Origin: Bacillus sp. DTU_2020_1000418_1_SI_GHA_SEK_038
Lineage (GTDB): Bacteria; Bacillota; Bacilli; Bacillales; Cytobacillaceae
Reading direction: 5' to 3'
Assembly: GCF_032341175.1 (NCBI RefSeq)
Contig: NZ_CP135435.1
Location: 3,286,001 to 3,350,000 of the forward strand
Length of the DNA: 64,000 nt
Part shown: in pieces, positions 58,551 through 64,000 of the stretch
Layout: each line of letters opens with the position of its first letter
Position numbering within the stretch: the first letter of the stretch is position 1
The notes under the pieces: model-generated
What the model was told of the DNA's origin: nothing
Databases searched by the model: none
What the model saw: only the letters and a program-made list of their open reading frames with translations
Program-made: the position numbers and the translations under genes

Positions 58551-59426
58551 TTATATTTTTTCATCAGCGGTATACGTCAGCATACCTTTGTTTTTATAAA
58601 AATCACTAGTTGAGCTAATCAGGAGTCTTTCTTCAAAAATATTTTGTATCGTTCTAACGAGCGCCTGTTCCTTATCCTCGGTATAAAGATAAATAATTGC
58701 TGGTGCAATGGAGAGCAATGGGGCAATTGTAACTGAATCCACATAAACAGGGTGATTAATTAGAAGCTTTCTGTCAATCATACGCACTAAATCCCCACGT
58801 TTCATTTCAAAATAATTTTCATTAAAAAAATGAATACCATCATCAATTAGTAAATGAATATGGTCTAGCTTCGCTTCTCTCCCTATTAAGAATTCCCTTA
58901 ATGTTTGAATAAACATTTGGTACTCTTGCTCCATTTTGTATTCATCTATTGAAATCTCTACATATTTAGCCATTTGGTCCATTAAAGGCCGCATCCTAAA
59001 CTTTACAAATGAATCGAATGAAAAGGTGATATCCTCATGGAAAATTTCATTGATCGAATGTTTAATATTTCCCTCCATATCGAGATCATCTAGAAAAGAA
59101 GAAAGATCCTCTCTATTTCCCTCTAAGATGGAATGAATAATCCCAAGGATTTGCTGCTGTTCCTCTTCATCCTGATAATAATAATGTTCAGCCATAATTC
59201 TACGGAACCAATCATCTTGTTTACTCGTAATAATAAACTTATAGAAAACTTCTTTTATTATTTCTAGATCCTTTTTCATTTGTGGCTCGATATGGATTCG
59301 AACTATATGGTGATCTTCAATTTGAAGAATATTTTTATTGGAAAGTGCGGAAGAAGCCAAATAATATTGTAAATATCTAAAAAGAGCTTTAGCATCTTCA
59401 GTCTTCTGGAAAGTGATTTCGATCAA
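58551..59426 (-). CDS. ytxC: YtxC-family sporulation-associated protein
   Basis: 291 residues, mainly helical, no signal peptide and no catalytic motif. Begins MIEITFQKTEDAKALFRYLQYYLASS; the middle has FDSFVKFRMRPLMDQMAKYVEISIDEYKMEQEYQMFIQTL, typical of the YtxC family found in spore formers. Its place between dnaI and thrS matches B. subtilis. Role unknown. Confidence 0.88.
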   Translation of the reverse strand: MIEITFQKTEDAKALFRYLQYYLASSALSNKNILQIEDHHIVRIHIEPQMKKDLEIIKEVFYKFIITSKQDDWFRRIMAEHYYYQDEEEQQQILGIIHSILEGNREDLSSFLDDLDMEGNIKHSINEIFHEDITFSFDSFVKFRMRPLMDQMAKYVEISIDEYKMEQEYQMFIQTLREFLIGREAKLDHIHLLIDDGIHFFNENYFEMKRGDLVRMIDRKLLINHPVYVDSVTIAPLLSIAPAIIYLYTEDKEQALVRTIQNIFEERLLISSTSDFYKNKGMLTYTADEKI

Positions 59427-59544
59427 CCAAATCCCCCCTTTATATAGTATTCTGTTTTAAATGTATATGGGGAATTTGGACAAAATAGAAGTACCGACAA
59501 GAATTCATATGTATGTTTAGGATATTTTGTCCTCGTAAAAAAAT

Positions 59545-59575
59545 AGAGCCATCCTGAAGAAAACAGGACAGCTCT
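59545..59575 (-). terminator. Terminator after dnaI
   Basis: AGAGC-TCCTG pairs with CAGGA-GCTCT (2x2 internal loop), followed by ATTTTTTT on the minus strand. Confidence 0.85.
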
Positions 59576-59603
59576 GCTAAAAAATAAATTAATTGAAATG
59601 ACT

Positions 59604-60533
59604 CTAAACTCTGCGGTTCCTTCCTTCCACGACAACTGGTTCCGCTAAATATCTAATCCTCTCCATGATGCGCCGCGCTTTCATTTTCTCTTCTTCTCCT
59701 CTCTGACTGTAGGATAAATGATGTTCCAATCCCTGAAAGTCAAAATTAGAAGTAAAGAAAGTAGGCAGGCTTTCGAGCATTCGAAATTGCAGAATCGGTC
59801 CCATGACCTCATCTCTCGTCCAGCTAGACATCGTTTCTGCACCAATATCATCAAACATAAGGACAGGCACTTTTTTGATCGTCTCAATCTTTTCATTAAG
59901 AGTAGAATCAGCAATGGAGCTTTTCAGTTCCCTTAAAAGTTCGGGAACATACACAATCATTGATGATACTTCTTTCTTAGCCAATTCATTAGCAATAACT
60001 CCAAGTAAGTATGACTTTCCAACTCCGAATTTCCCATAAAAATACAAACCCTTCTGTCTAGAGTCAGGTTTATAATTCATAATAAATGAAGCTGCCTTCT
60101 GTACTGCATCAATTCTTTCATCATCCTCGTAAATCGAATCAAAGGAAGCCTCAAGGATATCTCTTGGAACGTACAAGCTTTGAATTAATTTTTCATTTTT
60201 GCGTTTCTCATCGTCCATAACCTTTCGAGGACATTTGTCGTAATGTAATTCAATGCTGCCTCTTCCTATAACAAGCTTTGGATGATAGCCCTTCATGAAA
60301 TTCACACATCCATCTAAGCTAGGACATCTATTGCATTCCTTACTCTGATTAGAATATTCATAAAGCTTTGCCATGCTTTTTTCAATAATATTACCTGTTA
60401 ATTCGTCTTCATGGCTTTTCAGGAAGGCCTTTACATCTGGATGATTCAACGTTTCTCTCCGCTGTTTCTCATATCTTTTCTGAAAATCCTCTTTGCCGGC
60501 CAAACGTTTTAATGTATCATTAATTCTCTCCAT
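59604..60533 (-). CDS. dnaI: Primosomal protein DnaI (helicase loader)
   Basis: AAA+ ATPase that loads the DnaC helicase with DnaB and DnaD. 309 residues: an N-terminal helicase-binding domain with zinc-type cysteines (ECNRCPSLDGC, later DKCP), and an AAA+ domain with Walker A YGKFGVGKS (about 167-175), Walker B PVLMFDDIGAE, and the sensor stretch FFTSNFDF. Its ATG overlaps the dnaB stop by 1 nt (TAATG), so the two are coupled. Confidence 0.96.
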   Translation of the reverse strand: MERINDTLKRLAGKEDFQKRYEKQRRETLNHPDVKAFLKSHEDELTGNIIEKSMAKLYEYSNQSKECNRCPSLDGCVNFMKGYHPKLVIGRGSIELHYDKCPRKVMDDEKRKNEKLIQSLYVPRDILEASFDSIYEDDERIDAVQKAASFIMNYKPDSRQKGLYFYGKFGVGKSYLLGVIANELAKKEVSSMIVYVPELLRELKSSIADSTLNEKIETIKKVPVLMFDDIGAETMSSWTRDEVMGPILQFRMLESLPTFFTSNFDFQGLEHHLSYSQRGEEEKMKARRIMERIRYLAEPVVVEGRNRRV

Positions 60534-61954
60534 TATTCAGCCCCCTTGCCTGAACGTAATTTCTTTAAAGTTTCCTGCAGCTCTCTTTTCTTCAATTGAA
60601 TATCCTCGTCATGGTCTTTATTAACGGAGGCCAGATCTGGTGCTCCTGTTTCCTCGAACCAGTCTGGAAGCATCTCTGTTCGGATTGGTTTCTTTTTCGC
60701 GGACGAGCTGGATGCTCTCTTTTTACTTCCGTCTCCCCATTCTATATATTGTCTATGTTCATTTTTGGCCAGTTCCATTGCTTCTTTTGCCGTTTTTATT
60801 TGTTTTCTAGCCCAATGACTTGCAATCTTTTCTACATATCCTTTTGTAAACTTCATATCTGACTTGAGCAATACAAATTGAATTAAGACGTTTACTACAC
60901 CTGGTAATAGTTTTTGATTAAACATAACGTCTTCAATAATTTTTAAATCAGCTTTGGAAGGCTCGGCCCCTCCTGAGAGATCTTTTAATACCTGCCTCGG
61001 AGATGAAACTTCTAATGCTCGCAGCAATTTTCCTTCCTTCGTTTCCGGATCCTTTAATTGCGTTCGCTCGGCAATAGGCTGTACTCGGTCAACAAGGGAT
61101 GGGAGCTGATCCTGATGCTGAAATTGGTACCAATCACGTGCAGATTTTCGTAAATTTTCAATATTGATCTCATTTTCTTCTGTAATCGCGCTCATTACGA
61201 TATTCTTCATTTGAATCGGATCAATGCCGTATAAAAAAGCAAGATTACTGATGGCACCTTTAACTTTTTTAGTGAAGGCCGCTTTTGAAATAAGCGACTC
61301 ATTCAAGCCAGCTTCTAATAGTGTAAAGTTAAATGTATCATGGTTTATTTGAATAGGGTCCTGCTCGTTCCTGGCAATGAACTCCTGCCCCTCAGAGGCA
61401 GTCAGCGATTGTTCGGCTTCTAAATCATAAGTAATATAGTTCATATGGCTTGTCATATAAACATCTTGAAATGACTTCGTTACTTCTTGATAATTTTCCT
61501 TAGAATTCACCTTATCTTCTGAAAAAAAACGTTTTAGTCTAGAAAATTGATTTTTTCCAATTTTTTTGTACAAAAATATATTAAGCATCCCATCTAAGAA
61601 AAATTGTTCTGGTGTAAGCGGAGGAATTAATTCATAAATAAAGGATCGGGAGTCTTCATCTTTTTTTTCATAAACCTTTAGCAGCCCTATGCCTTCTAGT
61701 TTAATCCGTGCCCTGTAGATGTCATTCAATCCTAGATCCATAAAATTCATTAGGCTATGATGTGTATTCGAGCTTGACCATAAACGATTTTCCTCTAGTT
61801 CAGACCATAAAGTCATGTATAAACTGAAACAGGTAGTGCCTATTAAAGGCTGATACAAAAAGGTCAGCACTTTCCGGTCGTATTCATGCAAGAGCCCGCT
61901 TGAGGCAACTGCATATCTATCAATCGGCAGCATTTCCTGCCAATGCTGGACCAT
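60533..61954 (-). CDS. dnaB: Replication initiation and membrane attachment protein DnaB
   Basis: Bacillus-type DnaB, which works with DnaD and DnaI at oriC and restart forks. 473 residues, with an N-terminal winged helix (YDRKVLTFLYQPLIGTTCFSLYMTLWSELE) and two DnaB/DnaD C-terminal domains, the latter with YxxxIxxxW-like FTKGYVEKIASHWARKQI. ATG 61954 has AAAGG 9 nt upstream; the ATGs at 61963 and 61960 are too close to it. No membrane helix is evident. Confidence 0.94.
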   Translation of the reverse strand: MVQHWQEMLPIDRYAVASSGLLHEYDRKVLTFLYQPLIGTTCFSLYMTLWSELEENRLWSSSNTHHSLMNFMDLGLNDIYRARIKLEGIGLLKVYEKKDEDSRSFIYELIPPLTPEQFFLDGMLNIFLYKKIGKNQFSRLKRFFSEDKVNSKENYQEVTKSFQDVYMTSHMNYITYDLEAEQSLTASEGQEFIARNEQDPIQINHDTFNFTLLEAGLNESLISKAAFTKKVKGAISNLAFLYGIDPIQMKNIVMSAITEENEINIENLRKSARDWYQFQHQDQLPSLVDRVQPIAERTQLKDPETKEGKLLRALEVSSPRQVLKDLSGGAEPSKADLKIIEDVMFNQKLLPGVVNVLIQFVLLKSDMKFTKGYVEKIASHWARKQIKTAKEAMELAKNEHRQYIEWGDGSKKRASSSSAKKKPIRTEMLPDWFEETGAPDLASVNKDHDEDIQLKKRELQETLKKLRSGKGAE

Positions 61955-61989
61955 TGTCATCATCCTTTCATTAATAAGTTCACAAGGCT

Positions 61990-62040
61990 GATTTCGCTGC
62001 AGGCATCCGCTTTCCGCTCAAAGCGGTAACGAAGGCCTCA
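61990..62040. repeat. Possible remnant of a Bacillus intergenic repeat
   Basis: GATTTCGCTGCAGGCATCCG followed by CTTTCCGC and an inner CCGCT/AGCGG pair resembles a GC-rich repeat I remember from Bacillaceae intergenic DNA. Only about 50 bp remain. Confidence 0.35.
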
Positions 62041-62048
62041 CTTAAAAA

Positions 62049-62070
62049 GAGCTAAAGATTCCTTTAGCTC
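62049..62070 (-). terminator. Terminator between nrdR and dnaB
   Basis: GAGCTAAA pairs with TTTAGCTC over a 6-nt loop, then TTTTTAAG on the minus strand. It suggests dnaB has a separate promoter or depends on readthrough. Confidence 0.75.
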
Positions 62071-62084
62071 AAAACGTGCCCCTC

Positions 62085-62546
62085 TTATTCCTTTTCTTTC
62101 TTGATCAATTCTTTCAATTCATCAATAAAGACATTGATATCTTTAAACTGACGATAAACTGAGGCAAATCTAACGTAGGCGACATCATCGATTTTAGCCA
62201 GCCTGTCCATGACCATTTCACCAACAGCTTCACTTGGAATTTCAGAGACACCATTACTGCGGAGTTCCTTCTCAACACTTGAAGTAATTTCTTCTAGCTC
62301 TTTCAAGGCAACAGGCCGTTTTTCACAAGCTTTAATAAGACCCCGTAATATTTTATCACGGCTAAATTCTTCCCTTGTTCCTTCTTTTTTGACGACAATA
62401 AGCGGAATTTCCTCAACCTTCTCAAAGGTAGTGAAGCGATATCCGCAGGCTTCGCATTCCCGTCTTCGCCGAATAGAACGGTAGTCATCAACAGGACGAG
62501 AATCAAGTACACGTGTATTGTTATTTTGACATGAAGGACATTTCAT
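62085..62546 (-). CDS. nrdR: Transcriptional repressor NrdR
   Basis: Represses ribonucleotide reductase genes in response to nucleotide state. 153 residues: a zinc ribbon with Cys3, Cys6, Cys31 and Cys34 ([12 protein letters not shown]) and an ATP-cone domain ([29 protein letters not shown]). The gene is upstream of dnaB, the conserved order in Bacillus. Confidence 0.97.
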   Translation of the reverse strand: MKCPSCQNNNTRVLDSRPVDDYRSIRRRRECEACGYRFTTFEKVEEIPLIVVKKEGTREEFSRDKILRGLIKACEKRPVALKELEEITSSVEKELRSNGVSEIPSEAVGEMVMDRLAKIDDVAYVRFASVYRQFKDINVFIDELKELIKKEKE

Positions 62547-62652
62547 TCAATCAGCTCCGGATTCTTTTCATTCAAAATGCTCAGGTACTATTATTGTACT
62601 ATTTTTTAGATAAAACCCCAATAGTAATGAGTGCAAAAATGTGCAAATAAAA

Positions 62653-62675
62653 AGAGGTGTAATAAATACACCTCT
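62653..62675 (-). terminator. Terminator after speD
   Basis: Perfect 9-bp AGAGGTGTA / TACACCTCT with a 5-nt loop, then five T on the minus strand. Confidence 0.9.
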
Positions 62676-62697
62676 GGATTTTCATGCCTTTTAGTTT

Positions 62698-63078
62698 TTA
62701 TAAAGCATTAGCTTGCGCTTGTTTAACTTGAACTGGACCCATCCCGCGCGGAATTTCGATATTCTCACACGTTTCTGCACCTAACGCCTCTGCAATATAG
62801 TTTGCAGCAATGCTAGGGTCAAGATCTCCACACGTATATACATCAATGCTGGCATAACCATGCTCAGGAAAGCTGTGAATAGTTAAATGCGATTCAGAGA
62901 TGATAACAACTCCGCTCACACCCTGTGGTGCAAACTTATGAAATGCCACCTCTCGAATTTCAGCACCTGATTTTAATGCTGCATCCACAAAAGTACGCTC
63001 AATAAAATCCATATCATTTAACTTTTCAAAATCGCATCCCCAAAGTTCTGAGATTACGTGACGACCCATCGTTTCCAT
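62698..63078 (-). CDS. speD: S-adenosylmethionine decarboxylase proenzyme
   Basis: Makes decarboxylated SAM for spermidine synthesis. The 126-residue proenzyme self-cleaves between Glu62 and Ser63 in [19 protein letters not shown], turning Ser63 into the pyruvoyl cofactor; His68 and Cys83 in DVYTCGD are the usual processing and catalytic residues. ATG 63078 has GGGGG 10 nt upstream. The TTG at 63084 is too near that SD. It has its own promoter although gapB precedes it on the same strand. Confidence 0.96.
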   Translation of the reverse strand: METMGRHVISELWGCDFEKLNDMDFIERTFVDAALKSGAEIREVAFHKFAPQGVSGVVIISESHLTIHSFPEHGYASIDVYTCGDLDPSIAANYIAEALGAETCENIEIPRGMGPVQVKQAQANAL

Positions 63079-63214
63079 ATTCAAATTTCCCCCTTTAACA
63101 ATGATAATGACATTCTACATTTCCAGATAACTACCACGGGGGAAAGTTAGTCCAAAGAGGTCCTAACCCTTTAAGTAGCTACTATAAACAAAATAATAGA
63201 AGTTCACGAGGACT

Positions 63215-63243
63215 AGTATACTTTGTTTATTTTCTTTTTGCAA
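63215..63243 (-). promoter_or_regulatory. Sigma-A promoter of speD
   Basis: -35 TTGCAA (63238-63243), 17-nt spacer, -10 TATACT (63215-63220). It gives a leader of about 130 nt that contains GTTAG/CTAAC and AGTAGCTACT pairing. Confidence 0.7.
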
Positions 63244-63352
63244 TACGAATTCTAGAAATTTGTTAAAGGGTCAACTAAGTCCTGATAAAAATACGCCCAA
63301 AAGGGGGAATGACATTCGATTTTACAAGAGATAGATATGATTTTAAAAAATA

Positions 63353-63377
63353 TAGGCCTGCCAATTTGGCAGGCCTA
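63353..63377 (-). terminator. Terminator after gapB
   Basis: Perfect 10-bp TAGGCCTGCC / GGCAGGCCTA with a 5-nt loop, then TATTTTTT on the minus strand. Confidence 0.92.
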
Positions 63378-63403
63378 AATAAAGCTGCAAAGCGCGCTTT
63401 CCT

Positions 63404-64000
<597 letters not shown>

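Overview
The window is a 64 kb chromosomal stretch from a low-GC, endospore-forming Firmicute of the Bacillaceae. Spore genes gerM, gerE, sspI and tgl are present. Almost every gene has a Bacillus subtilis counterpart in the same order, from lonB-clpX-tig through ilv-leu, sdh, lysC, uvrC, fad/etf, mutS2-polX, pheST, infC-rpmI-rplT, thrS and dnaI-dnaB to nrdR-speD-gapB. Protein divergence and several insertions suggest a relative of B. subtilis rather than that species; synteny statements are from memory, no search was run. Both window edges cut genes: lonB loses its C-terminus and gapB its N-terminus.

Layout, mostly on the minus strand. 1-6 kb: protein quality control (lonB, clpX, tig) and a TPR protein. 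6-15 kb: the ilvB-ilvH-ilvC-leuA-leuB-leuC-leuD operon for branched-chain amino acids, with a leucine T-box leader, a sigma-A promoter, a CodY-like box and a consensus CcpA cre site near -89. 15.1-17.1 kb: a plus-strand spore cluster (cupin, Tgl transglutaminase, YjcZ-type peptide) behind a sigma-K-type promoter. It is followed by a palindromic element, tRNA-Arg(TCT) and a second partial copy of the tRNA 5' end. 17.6-25.7 kb: ysnB-ysnA-rph-gerM, a RecQ helicase, racE-ysmB, gerE and ysmA. 25.8-29 kb: sdhCAB with a cre site touching its promoter. 29.4-39.3 kb: yslB, lysC (lysine riboswitch and internal start), uvrC, trxA, the FadR-controlled fadR-fadB-etfB-etfA operon and lcfA. 39.5-46 kb: a 27-residue membrane microprotein, yshE, mutS2, polX, cvpA-like, zapA and rnhC. 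46-56 kb: pheST with a Phe T-box, ysgA, sspI, ysdC, a dUTPase, sigma-W-driven ysdB, a VTT protein, ysdA and infC-rpmI-rplT with an L20-type leader and an ATT start. 56-64 kb: a 20-bp tandem repeat array, thrS with a Thr T-box, ytxC, dnaI-dnaB, nrdR, speD and gapB.

No phage, CRISPR array or intact insertion sequence is visible. The least ordinary parts are small. The Tgl enzyme lacks one of the two acidic residues reported to pair with the catalytic cysteine in B. subtilis. A GC-rich hairpin repeat family sits in several intergenic gaps and keeps its stem while changing its sequence. Other small finds are the tRNA 5'-end duplication, the 20-bp array next to thrS, and the microprotein downstream of yshE. 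Start codons were corrected in many genes using Shine-Dalgarno (SD) spacing and remembered family lengths.
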